Source of the DNA: an uncultured Methanomassiliicoccales archaeon
GTDB lineage: Archaea > Thermoplasmatota > Thermoplasmata > Methanomassiliicoccales > Methanomethylophilaceae
Direction: 5' to 3'
DNA: 13,986 bases
NCBI GenBank assembly: GCA_959597175.1
Contig: CAUFXM010000019.1
Span: 1 to 13,986 of the forward strand
How positions within the stretch are numbered: the first letter of the stretch is position 1; each line of letters begins with the position of its first letter. A model generated the notes under the pieces. That model did no database searches and was not told the origin of the DNA. It saw only the letters and a list, made by a program, of their open reading frames with translations. The translations under genes were made by a program, and so were the position numbers. Positions 6,686-13,986 of the stretch are shown here, piece by piece.

Positions 6686-7201
6686 ATGAGCAGCACATAC
6701 ATCTCAGATGAAGAGTTCCTGGAGAAACTGCCCCAGATAGGCGAGGGCTCCGAGTTCAGATACGAGACCGTGATACTGCCCATGGGTCCGAATGACCTCG
6801 CGATTATGATGTCGGAAGCTCAGAGTTCCTACGATGCCGTGAGATCCAGGATCTCGAAGCTGACCGGAGAGGACGCCGGGATGGGCATCATGGAGAGAAT
6901 CAGGTGCAGGTTCAGGACGATGGGCTATTCCGGCAGGCTCCATGAAATCATGACGCTGGAATCGGAACTCCTCGACACCCTGCGCACGAAGATCGACGAC
7001 GGCGTCGAAATGCCTTACAACTACGTCGTCGCATCTGCGCTGAAGGCCACGGTCAGGATCAACAGGGACCTATCTTCCATCCTGGACGACATCTCGGACG
7101 GCCATGTAAAGGATGAATCCGACTCCACGGCCATGGTCGACTGCGACAGGAAGCTGAGGGTCCAGAAGAGCAAGGTGGACGGTATCCTCGCATCCAGCTG
7201 A
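6686..7201 (+). CDS. Unrecognised helical protein, candidate antitoxin
   Basis: I do not recognise this 171-residue protein. It has no signal peptide or membrane segment and should be cytoplasmic. The composition suggests mostly alpha helix: likely helices at about residues 37-60, 66-79, 83-103, 113-134 and 150-168, with many Asp, Glu, Arg and Lys side chains and only two Cys (74, 153). No zinc site, helix-turn-helix or enzyme motif is evident. The start is set by a TATA box and a GGAGG at suitable distances. The next gene begins 6 bases after its stop and encodes a zeta-toxin-like ATPase, so the arrangement suggests this protein is its antitoxin or partner. It is longer than the epsilon-type antitoxin and does not resemble it by eye. 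The antitoxin role is inference from position alone. Confidence 0.8.
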   Translation: MSSTYISDEEFLEKLPQIGEGSEFRYETVILPMGPNDLAIMMSEAQSSYDAVRSRISKLTGEDAGMGIMERIRCRFRTMGYSGRLHEIMTLESELLDTLRTKIDDGVEMPYNYVVASALKATVRINRDLSSILDDISDGHVKDESDSTAMVDCDRKLRVQKSKVDGILASS

Positions 7202-7207
7202 GGACAC

Positions 7208-7834
7208 ATGGCGGACGACACCGACAGGCCGGTACTGTACGTGCTGGTGGGCCCCAACGGTTCCGGAAAATCGACAGTCACCGAACTGATGGGCATCTCA
7301 GAGAAGGTAGGGGATCAGGTTGTCAACCCCGACCTGTATGCCGAGGGGCTCACCTGGATCGACGATCCCGTGGAGAGGTCCAGGGTCGCGGCAGTCGACA
7401 CCGAGGTCATCCGCAACAGTCTTCTGAACAATAGGATGACGTTCGCCTTCGAGACCGTGGGCACCCGTCCGGAGAAACTGGAGTTCCTGCGGAGAGCGAA
7501 GGATGCGGGTTACTTCGTGGAGGTCGTGTTCGTCACAACCAGCGACCCGGAGATCAACAAGGCGAGGGTCCGCCAGCGTGTGAGCATGGGCGGCCACGAT
7601 GTGGATGACGAGGCAATCGTCCGCAGGTACGAGAAGTCGATGGCCCTCATGACGTCGTACATCGACATAGCCGACAGGGCAAGGGTCATAGACAACAGCA
7701 CGAAGGCCACACTGGTGTTCAGCAAGAACGGCGACCGTATGAAGATACTGGAGAACCCGGATGCGATCCCGTGGGTCAGGTTCATACTGGCCGATCACTA
7801 CGAAGGATGTTCGAGGACCCTGCCTAACCCCTGA
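7208..7834 (+). CDS. Zeta-toxin-like P-loop ATPase/kinase (COG4185-type)
   Basis: This 208-residue protein starts with a Walker A loop, GPNGSGKST at residues 15-23. VNPDLYAEGL (39-48) follows, with an Asp where zeta kinases bind substrate, then FAFETV (79-84) and an arginine-rich stretch RVRQRVSMGGHDVDDEAIVRRYEKS (residues 120-144 in two parts: RVRQRV, then GGHDV and RRYEKS). This order is typical of the predicted ABC-type ATPases of COG4185, relatives of zeta/PezT toxins that phosphorylate UDP-N-acetylglucosamine. A GAGG 4 bases before the ATG supports the start. It follows the 171-residue gene by 6 bases, as a toxin follows its antitoxin. In an archaeon without peptidoglycan the substrate is unknown; UDP-sugars for protein glycosylation or a different small molecule are possible. 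Whether it is toxic cannot be told from sequence; a housekeeping kinase role remains possible. Confidence 0.85.
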   Translation: MADDTDRPVLYVLVGPNGSGKSTVTELMGISEKVGDQVVNPDLYAEGLTWIDDPVERSRVAAVDTEVIRNSLLNNRMTFAFETVGTRPEKLEFLRRAKDAGYFVEVVFVTTSDPEINKARVRQRVSMGGHDVDDEAIVRRYEKSMALMTSYIDIADRARVIDNSTKATLVFSKNGDRMKILENPDAIPWVRFILADHYEGCSRTLPNP

Positions 7835-7927
7835 CGGCATCGAGTTTGGGTTCGGACGTCACTTCCCGGCGATGCGGATGACGGAGAGTCAGAGGTTCTT
7901 ATCCGACCATCAAGATACGAACAAGTA

Positions 7928-7987
7928 GGGCAGGGGCCTGTTCCTCCGGAATCAGGAAGTTTGGAAGGGGCTCCCCCGGCCCTTTTT
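7928..7987 (+). terminator. Long GC-rich hairpin with T-run, end of the toxin-like operon
   Basis: GGGCAGGGGCC (7928-7938) pairs with GGCTCCCCCGGCCC (7969-7982) with one mismatch and a small bulge. A nested TTCCT/AGGAA stem (7941-7945 with 7954-7958) lies inside, and TTTTT follows at 7983-7987. It lies about 95 bases after the stop of the zeta-like gene. The form suits a transcription terminator. A small stable RNA is an alternative. Confidence 0.5.
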
Positions 7988-7996
7988 CAGGGGGAG
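7971..7996. repeat. Second, competing hairpin
   Basis: CTCCCCC (7971-7977) and GGGGGAG (7990-7996) form perfect 7-base arms around the T-rich loop, with TCGTTTTCTG behind on the plus strand. The left arm is shared with the preceding long hairpin, so the two cannot form together. It could act as a terminator on either strand, including for the converging adhesin gene. Confidence 0.5.
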
Positions 7997-8024
7997 TCGT
8001 TTTCTGTTCAGGTTTCCTGTGGGT

Positions 8025-8079
8025 TCACGTTCGCTCACGTGAGGAGCAGATGTCACTCGTTTTCCACGTTTCTCACGTT
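8025..8079. repeat. Cluster of CACGT motifs
   Basis: CACGT occurs four times in about 55 bases (TTCACGTT, TCACGTGA, CCACGTTT and TCACGTTC), one copy being the palindrome TCACGTGA at 8035-8042. The cluster lies just past the end of the adhesin gene. No function is clear; it could be a protein-binding site, remnants of an unstable repeat, or chance. Confidence 0.3.
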
Positions 8080-8102
8080 CTACCCTTGTTATGTTCTCGG
8101 TT

Positions 8103-11100
8103 TCAGGACCTCATCAGCCTGAGGGCCACGATGATCGCCATCACGAGGATGAGGATCACCAGGACGATCAGGAGGATGTCGGTGAGGGACATTCCGTCGT
8201 CCTGCGAGGGGACGTTGACGGTGATGTCGCCGGATCCGGGTGTGGAGGCCACTGCTCCAGAGGCGGCCAGCGTGAAGCTGTTGGCTCCGGCCTCAACGGT
8301 GATTGTCCCTCCGTTCTGGACGGTCTGGCCGTTGAAGGTGATGGTGGCGTTGTCGATGTTGTAGTTGGCGTTGGCCGCGATGGTCACGGTGTGCTCGCCG
8401 ACGGGCAGGTAGTACCTGCTGACGTCGTAGTCGTACCAGTTCTCGATGGTCAGGCCGTCGATGTACATCGTGATGCCCGTTCCGACGGAGACGGTTCCGT
8501 AGACGTTGGCGATGTTGGCGGCTCCGTAGACCTGGGCATCGGTTCCGATGGTCCTGTCGATCGCGGTGACGGAATCGTCTCCGTTGATCTTCTTGTCAGC
8601 ATCCTCCTGGGTGGCGTACCATCCGTAGACGGTGCTGTATCCGGACATCTGGATTCCAGATGCGACTACCTCGTCGTAGGTGATGGCCGTGGAGGCTCCG
8701 GCGTACATGGTGACGTAGAGCTCTCCGTTGACGTAGTACTCTGTGGAGTTGGCGTCGGATGTGCTGGAGGCGGAGTTCCACTCCATGACGGCACCGGTGA
8801 GATCGGCGCCGGGATAGGCGACGATGAAACCGTACTGTCCGAACTCGATGCTGCCCGTGATGACGGATGCGGCGCCGGCTTCGATGCTGGTTCCATCGAT
8901 GTCCATGTCACCGACGGTCAGGGCCTTGTCGGCGGCAACGGTGATCGTTCCGTTGAGCGCGATTTCGACACCGTCGACGGTCATGTCCTCGGACACGAGC
9001 ATGGTCCCATTGACCTCCATGAGGCCGTCGAGGGTCCCATCGTCGAACTCGATCGTTCCGTCGACGACGAAGGTGTATGCCTCGGTGTTGGGGCTGTATC
9101 CGCCGCTGACGGATGCCTGGGCGGGGACCACGAGGGTGGCTCCGTTGGCAACGGTCAGGGATGCGGTGCTTCCGACGGAGAGGCTGCCTGTGACATCCAC
9201 GGTGCCGGAGGCGACGGTGACGGATCCGGTGACGGATCCGGTGACGGTCATGACATCGCTGTCGTCCGTGGCGTCGGTGGTCGAGACGATCTCGATTCCG
9301 GAGGCCCTTGTCAGGTCGATCTGTCCGGCGGCGGTGATGACCGCTCCGGTCATGACACCGGTGTTGGCGTTGTCGAGGTCCATCTTGGCTCCGTCGAGGG
9401 TGACGGAGGTGGCGACGAACGTGGAGTTCTTCACGACGGTGCTGCCGTCCATGATGTTGATGACCTCGACGGTCAGACCGGTGCCGTTCTCGTCGGCGGT
9501 GAATGTGACCTCTCCCGCGGTGACGTTTCCGGTGATGGTGATCGTTCCCTCGTCGCAGTTGGCTGCGGCGTAGGCGACGTTGCTGATGTTGTAGACCCTC
9601 TCGATTCCGTTGTAGTTGTAGAAGTGGGCCCCCTCGACATCGTACATGTCGTCGACGCTCTGGGTGGCTCCCTGGTCGTCGGTGTACTGGGCAGAGACCA
9701 TGAGGTTGCCGCTCACGACGATCTCGGCGTCGTACTGGTCGGCGGCGTCGTTCTGCCTGACGATGTTGGACCCGTCCACGAGGGTCAGGGTTCCGTTGAC
9801 GGTCAGGGTGACGTCGTTCTCCTCTGCGTCGATGGTGAAGGTCTTGTCCTCTCCGGTGACGGTGACGCCCTCGGGGATGGTGAGGTCCTCCGTGATGACG
9901 ACGTCCTGGTTCAGGGTGATGTCGGTCATTCCGGAGTCGATGGCGACTCCGAGGGACATGTACGTCCTGGCGGGGTCCTCGATGACGACGACCTCGGCGG
10001 AGATGCCCTCGTCGGATCTGCCGTAGGTGGTGGTGAAGCTGTCGAACACCAGCATTCCGGTGGCAACGGCGGTTCCGCTGTTGTCCATGGTGGAGCCGGT
10101 CTGGAAGGTCAGGACGTAGTCCTTTCCTACGGTCAGGGTGGCGCCAGAGCTGATGGCGACGGTCTGTCCGCTGGCGATGGTGGCGTCGGCACCGACGGTC
10201 TGAGCACCGTAGACGGTGATCGTGTCGTTGTCGGCGTCGGCGATGTCCTGGACGATCGCGTCGAAGGTGCCGTAGTAGCCGGTGATGACCCTGGCGGTGC
10301 TGGGTCCGGTTGTGACGGTGTAGTAGGTGGCGTTCAGGGTGCCGTTCAGGGTGCCGTTGTTAAGGATCGCGTGGTTGGTGTTGTCCTCTCCACCGATGAC
10401 GATCTGACCGGTGACGGTGAGCTGTCCGCCCTGGGCCACGGTGATGGTGGCTCCCTCGGCGACGGCGTTGACTGTGCCGGATACCAGGACGTTCTGTCCG
10501 AAGGTAAGGGCATCCTCGTTGTCGATGGTGCCGGAGACGGTCACACCATATCCGTAGCTGGAGGAGTAGGCGTATCCGCTAGCAATCGTGGTGCTTCCCG
10601 AGAAGGTACCGGAGACGTCCATGGAGGAGACGTAGGTCCTGTTGTCGCCGGTTCCGACCAGCTGGACGGAGACGGTGACGACGACGTTCTCGGCCTCGGT
10701 CATGGTGACGGAGCTGCCCTGGGCGACGCTGTATCTGTCGTTAGGTCCGTTGACGGTGCTGGCGGCGGATGCGTCGTTGATGGTCAGGTTTCCGACGACG
10801 GAGGTGATGTTCAGGGTGACACCGTCGAACACAGAGATGGTGGCGGTACCGACCTTTCCATCGAGCACGATTGTTCCCTTGTCAAGTACTGCTCCGGAGA
10901 GCGTTCCGTACATGTTGAGGGTTCCCTCGACGGTGAACTCACCTGCGCTGATCCCCAGGTAGTTGTCCTGTCCGTACCTCTCGTCGGAGGCCCTGACGGT
11001 CAGTGTTCCGTCGGCGGCGATGGTGAAGTCTCCGCTGGAGGTGATTCCGGCTCCGCCCATGGTCCTGTCGACGGTGATGGTTCCGGAGATATTGACTGTG

Positions 11101-13979
11101 GATCCTGTCTGGAAGACCATCTTGCCAGCGACGTTCATGGTGCCGGTGACGTTCATTGTGGCTCCAGGGTACACGGTGAGGGTGATGCCGGAGCTGATCG
11201 TGACGGTTCCGGAGATGTCCAGGGTTCCGTACACCTCGACGTCGTCGGTGGGGGTTCCACTCAGATAGAGGGTGGTTCCGTAGCCGACCTTGACGTCGGA
11301 GGTGGTGTTGTCGTAGGTGACATCGGCGTTATCCACGTTGACGATGGCATTTTCAACGGCCTGGACTACCATGAAGATCTTGGAGTCGGTGATGTTGAGC
11401 CTGGCCCCGGCATTGACGACGATGTCGGCATTGTTGTTGTCCACATCGGTCTTGTCGAGGACGGAGTCGGTGATGTTGGTGATGGACCTGTTGTTGAGGA
11501 TGAGTCCTCCGTTGGGTCCGAACTCGATGTTGGCGTTGGTCAGGTCGAGGGTGTCGCCGGTCGGAACGGTGATCTCCACATTGATCCGGATCTTGAGGCC
11601 GCTGTCCTTGTACTGAAGGAGCATGTTGTAAGCGGTTGCGGCATTACTGATCTCGATGGTGGCCTCGATAGGTGTGGCGGTGAGGCCCGTTCCAAGGAAG
11701 GGCGAGACCGCATCCGTATCGACAGCGTTGACTGTGCCTGTTCCAGTGATGCAGTCTGTGGCGGTGACGTTCTGCCCCATCGTGAGGGTGCCGTAGATCC
11801 AGACAAATCCACTGTTGAGAGCGATGCTTCCCTGGATGTAATCGCCGTCACTGTTGGGATCGGCGGTGAACATGACCTCTGTATTGTTGGGGATGACGAG
11901 GTTGGCACTAGACCCTACGGTGATCGTCTTGGATATATCGACGTCTCCAAGAACAACGACTCCGATTATGGACACATCATCCTTGACGGCGTTGATCGTC
12001 ACGGAGGAGTCGGCGTAGACATTGTTGACAAGTGTGGAACTTCCGGTCACCTGGATCGGGTCTGCGTCGTAAACGCGGTCTCCCTGAGCCGTGAGGACGA
12101 ACTGTGACCCGTTTTCAGACTCAACAACGACCTCTACGTTACCAGAAGCGGCCTGGGCTCCGAGGACAACGATGTCACCGGAGACGAGGTCGATGGTTCC
12201 GTTGAAGGATGTTCCGTATGCATAGTAGCTGACGCTACTCCTGTAGACTTTGACAGCGAAGTTTCCTGCAGCAGTGTCGTCGGAGAGCGCGTACATTCCG
12301 GTTCCTGTCAGGGTTCCGACTGAAATCACAGAAATCATGTCGACGTAGTACCTGTTGGCAAAATCGGTGTTGTTCTCAATGGTTCCGCTGTTGGAGTACG
12401 TTCCAGTGAACTGGTAGTCGATGTTTCCTCCGAGGGTGACTTTCACTCCCTCGTTGATGGCGATATTGTTGAAAGTGACGTTCCCCGTACCTGAGATGGT
12501 CAGGTCGTCGGTGATGGTTCCAGTGATTTTCACATTTATGGCGTCCTCGTCTGTGGAGACATCGATACCGGAGATGTCGATAGAACCTGCGATTTCCCCA
12601 TTGATGTTTACGGATCCACCTGTAATGGTAAAGGAACCGGTGACACCGGTGAACGTAGCAACGGTGTTGCCATTTCCGACTATGGAGAACGAAGAATCAT
12701 CCACGTTCTGGACGACTACGTTCCCTCCCTCTGCAACCTCGAAAGATGCACCGTCTTCGATGACGACGTCGGGGGATATTGTGAGTGTTCCATCGGTAGG
12801 TACCTCAAGGGTGCTACCGGATGTAATGGTGCCTTCACTAATCGCAACCTCTGTTACATCTTCCGAGAAGGCAGAGTTGATGGAATCAGAGTTGACAGTT
12901 CCATCGGCGTTGTTGGTAACCATCGTTCCGATGGTTATCTGATTGCTGACGGTTCCGGAAATAGCATAGTCATTAGATCCATGGCCCTCCCACGCGACAT
13001 AGACGGGAATACCATCGACGTTGGTCGTGATGATGATCGGTTTGGAATTATCTGCGGAGTTGGTGATCTCGGTGTTGTAGAAGAACACGTTGATCTCACC
13101 CATGTGTGTCGATGAATCATACTGGTTGTTGATGGTAACAGCAGAAACGCTACCTCCCGATCCGCCAGTACCCACGTCATTACTTACGTTGTAAGTGTCA
13201 GCCGTGATGACGCTGTTGCTGACAGTCACGTTCCCAGCTTTGATCTCCAACGCACTTCCATTTCCGGTGACGTGGATCTCACAGTTGGTAATCTTGGTGT
13301 TCTGCACCGTTCCGAGGTAGAACCCTACGCTGTCTTCAGACTTGCCCGGAAGGGTTGTGGTCATGACGCTGTTAGTAAAAACAGCGTTGGCGATGGCTCT
13401 GTTACTAAGCCAGAATGTGGCCTGTCCAGACTCAACGGTGGCGTCCGTAACGGAGACGAGATTGTTTCTCAGGTCATTGTCCACATCAAGATCATACCAG
13501 ATGAACCCATAGCTGTCGGACTTGTATGTTCCTCCGTTGATAATGAGACTGCAGTTGTCAGCATAGAAGAAGGCTATGCGTCCATCAGATACAATCTCAC
13601 TTCCTTCTACAGTACCATCAATCTTCAGTGTGATATTGGAGGCTCCAGCTTCCACAGGTTTGTTAGAACCATTCACAAAGAGATTGCTGGGATCGGTTTC
13701 CTTATACGAGAGTGTGTATCCATTCAGAACAATTGTGAGATTCTCGCTAACGGTCACACTCTCCACGACAGTGGTGTCGCTCTCGAGCGTGATCACGTTG
13801 TTGTCGTCTGCCAACGCAAGGAACTCATCAGCAGTCAGTCCTTCTGTGGTTGTGGTGTCGCCGTCAACGGCCTGGACACCACAAGAGGACAGCATGACGG
13901 CACCAGTCATGATCACGATCATGGCAAGTACCGCCACGAGGAGTTTCCCCGTGTTGTTCGTATTTTCGATTGCTATCAT
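8103..13979 (-). CDS. Giant adhesin-like surface protein with beta-solenoid repeats
   Basis: This 1,958-residue protein begins with a polar lead, then a hydrophobic signal segment (about residues 12-32) ending in LSSCG and VQAVDG, so cleavage could be of lipoprotein type before C33 or of ordinary type after A37. Residues from about 60 to 340 look like a right-handed parallel beta-helix (NITNC, GNGSALEIKAGNVTVSNS-like turns). The rest is mostly short strands in the pattern VSGTITV-x-GATLTV repeated dozens of times, rich in Thr, Gly, Val, Asn and Ser. There are more than 30 N-x-S/T sequons and only five Cys. A single membrane helix at about 1932-1952 followed by RLMRS anchors it with its bulk outside. 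Such adhesin-like proteins are common in gut Methanomassiliicoccales and are thought to bind hosts or other cells. Only 7 bases upstream are visible, with no stop, so the start could lie slightly outside the window. Confidence 0.88.
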   Translation of the reverse strand: MIAIENTNNTGKLLVAVLAMIVIMTGAVMLSSCGVQAVDGDTTTTEGLTADEFLALADDNNVITLESDTTVVESVTVSENLTIVLNGYTLSYKETDPSNLFVNGSNKPVEAGASNITLKIDGTVEGSEIVSDGRIAFFYADNCSLIINGGTYKSDSYGFIWYDLDVDNDLRNNLVSVTDATVESGQATFWLSNRAIANAVFTNSVMTTTLPGKSEDSVGFYLGTVQNTKITNCEIHVTGNGSALEIKAGNVTVSNSVITADTYNVSNDVGTGGSGGSVSAVTINNQYDSSTHMGEINVFFYNTEITNSADNSKPIIITTNVDGIPVYVAWEGHGSNDYAISGTVSNQITIGTMVTNNADGTVNSDSINSAFSEDVTEVAISEGTITSGSTLEVPTDGTLTISPDVVIEDGASFEVAEGGNVVVQNVDDSSFSIVGNGNTVATFTGVTGSFTITGGSVNINGEIAGSIDISGIDVSTDEDAINVKITGTITDDLTISGTGNVTFNNIAINEGVKVTLGGNIDYQFTGTYSNSGTIENNTDFANRYYVDMISVISVGTLTGTGMYALSDDTAAGNFAVKVYRSSVSYYAYGTSFNGTIDLVSGDIVVLGAQAASGNVEVVVESENGSQFVLTAQGDRVYDADPIQVTGSSTLVNNVYADSSVTINAVKDDVSIIGVVVLGDVDISKTITVGSSANLVIPNNTEVMFTADPNSDGDYIQGSIALNSGFVWIYGTLTMGQNVTATDCITGTGTVNAVDTDAVSPFLGTGLTATPIEATIEISNAATAYNMLLQYKDSGLKIRINVEITVPTGDTLDLTNANIEFGPNGGLILNNRSITNITDSVLDKTDVDNNNADIVVNAGARLNITDSKIFMVVQAVENAIVNVDNADVTYDNTTSDVKVGYGTTLYLSGTPTDDVEVYGTLDISGTVTISSGITLTVYPGATMNVTGTMNVAGKMVFQTGSTVNISGTITVDRTMGGAGITSSGDFTIAADGTLTVRASDERYGQDNYLGISAGEFTVEGTLNMYGTLSGAVLDKGTIVLDGKVGTATISVFDGVTLNITSVVGNLTINDASAASTVNGPNDRYSVAQGSSVTMTEAENVVVTVSVQLVGTGDNRTYVSSMDVSGTFSGSTTIASGYAYSSSYGYGVTVSGTIDNEDALTFGQNVLVSGTVNAVAEGATITVAQGGQLTVTGQIVIGGEDNTNHAILNNGTLNGTLNATYYTVTTGPSTARVITGYYGTFDAIVQDIADADNDTITVYGAQTVGADATIASGQTVAISSGATLTVGKDYVLTFQTGSTMDNSGTAVATGMLVFDSFTTTYGRSDEGISAEVVVIEDPARTYMSLGVAIDSGMTDITLNQDVVITEDLTIPEGVTVTGEDKTFTIDAEENDVTLTVNGTLTLVDGSNIVRQNDAADQYDAEIVVSGNLMVSAQYTDDQGATQSVDDMYDVEGAHFYNYNGIERVYNISNVAYAAANCDEGTITITGNVTAGEVTFTADENGTGLTVEVINIMDGSTVVKNSTFVATSVTLDGAKMDLDNANTGVMTGAVITAAGQIDLTRASGIEIVSTTDATDDSDVMTVTGSVTGSVTVASGTVDVTGSLSVGSTASLTVANGATLVVPAQASVSGGYSPNTEAYTFVVDGTIEFDDGTLDGLMEVNGTMLVSEDMTVDGVEIALNGTITVAADKALTVGDMDIDGTSIEAGAASVITGSIEFGQYGFIVAYPGADLTGAVMEWNSASSTSDANSTEYYVNGELYVTMYAGASTAITYDEVVASGIQMSGYSTVYGWYATQEDADKKINGDDSVTAIDRTIGTDAQVYGAANIANVYGTVSVGTGITMYIDGLTIENWYDYDVSRYYLPVGEHTVTIAANANYNIDNATITFNGQTVQNGGTITVEAGANSFTLAASGAVASTPGSGDITVNVPSQDDGMSLTDILLIVLVILILVMAIIVALRLMRS
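9216..9249 (-). repeat. 12-base tandem repeat in the adhesin gene (2.8 copies)
   Basis: GGTGACGGATCC occurs at 9216-9227 and 9228-9239, with a partial copy at 9240-9249. On the coding strand it gives the repeat TGSVTGSVTV. The unit is four codons, so slippage would keep the reading frame. Confidence 0.75.
10332..10360 (-). repeat. 12-base tandem repeat in the adhesin gene (2 copies)
   Basis: GTTCAGGGTGCC occurs at 10332-10343 and 10344-10355, followed by GTTG. The coding strand reads NGTLNGTLNAT, so each unit adds one glycosylation sequon (NGT). Confidence 0.7.
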
Positions 13980-13986
13980 AGCAACA

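Noticed and set aside
7298..7840. Minus-strand frame of 180 codons opposite the zeta-like gene
   Set aside because: The plus frame has a Walker A motif and a ribosome binding site; the reverse frame has no motif or start signal.
7926..7990. A tRNA-like gene in the hairpin-rich gap
   Set aside because: The region folds as one long hairpin with a T-run; no T-arm consensus or cloverleaf could be found.
8091..12107. A 1,338-codon open frame antisense to the adhesin gene
   Set aside because: It is rich in Gly, Val, Asp and Ser in the pattern expected from the reverse complement of a Thr/Val/Gly/Ser repeat protein with strong codon bias. It has no ribosome binding site and resembles no protein; the minus-strand product has a signal sequence, repeats and a membrane anchor.
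8103..13979. CRISPR array or other regularly spaced DNA repeat in the repetitive right half
   Set aside because: The repetition is at protein level (short beta-strand motifs) with degenerate DNA and no fixed repeat-spacer spacing.

Overview
The window looks like the chromosome of a methylotrophic methanogenic archaeon of the order Methanomassiliicoccales, probably a gut or rumen relative of Methanomethylophilus. Three things point there. A trimethylamine methyltransferase gene (mttB) is interrupted by an in-frame amber codon that must be read as pyrrolysine, followed by the start of its corrinoid partner gene (mttC). Several genes have archaeal TATA boxes close to their starts. A giant beta-helix adhesin-like surface protein of the type abundant in gut Methanomassiliicoccales fills the right end. 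All seven visible termination codons are TGA or TAA and none is TAG, which fits a lineage that keeps TAG as a sense codon. The assignment is inference from gene content; no rRNA is present.

Layout. (1) Positions 1-1520, minus strand: mttB, 484 residues with pyrrolysine at codon 324, then the first 17 codons of mttC, which runs off the left edge. Together they pass the methyl group of trimethylamine into methanogenesis. (2) 1521-1953: a 433-base divergent control region with the mttB promoter, a perfect 9-base inverted repeat and a GC-rich pair of hairpins that may be a small RNA, then the argG promoter. (3) 1954-4649, plus strand: argG and argH, overlapping by four bases, giving the last two steps of arginine synthesis. 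(4) 4748-6181, minus strand: a 14-helix MFS drug-exporter homologue, convergent with argGH, with a hairpin between them and an inverted repeat beside its promoter. (5) 6182-6685: about 500 bases without a convincing gene, possibly holding a decayed one that has an in-frame amber codon. (6) 6686-7834, plus strand: a two-gene unit of an unrecognised 171-residue helical protein and a zeta-toxin-like P-loop ATPase/kinase, laid out like a toxin-antitoxin operon. (7) 7835-8102: a hairpin-rich gap between convergent genes. (8) 8103-13979, minus strand: a 1,958-residue surface protein with a signal sequence, beta-solenoid repeats, more than 30 N-glycosylation sequons and a C-terminal membrane anchor. 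Its base composition changes from about 43% GC at the N-terminal end to about 65-70% in the middle and C-terminal half.

The most promising material for new biology is the two-gene toxin-antitoxin-like unit, whose first gene I cannot assign to a family. Next are the mosaic adhesin and the inverted repeats around mttB. No CRISPR array, rRNA, tRNA, intact transposase or replication origin was seen.
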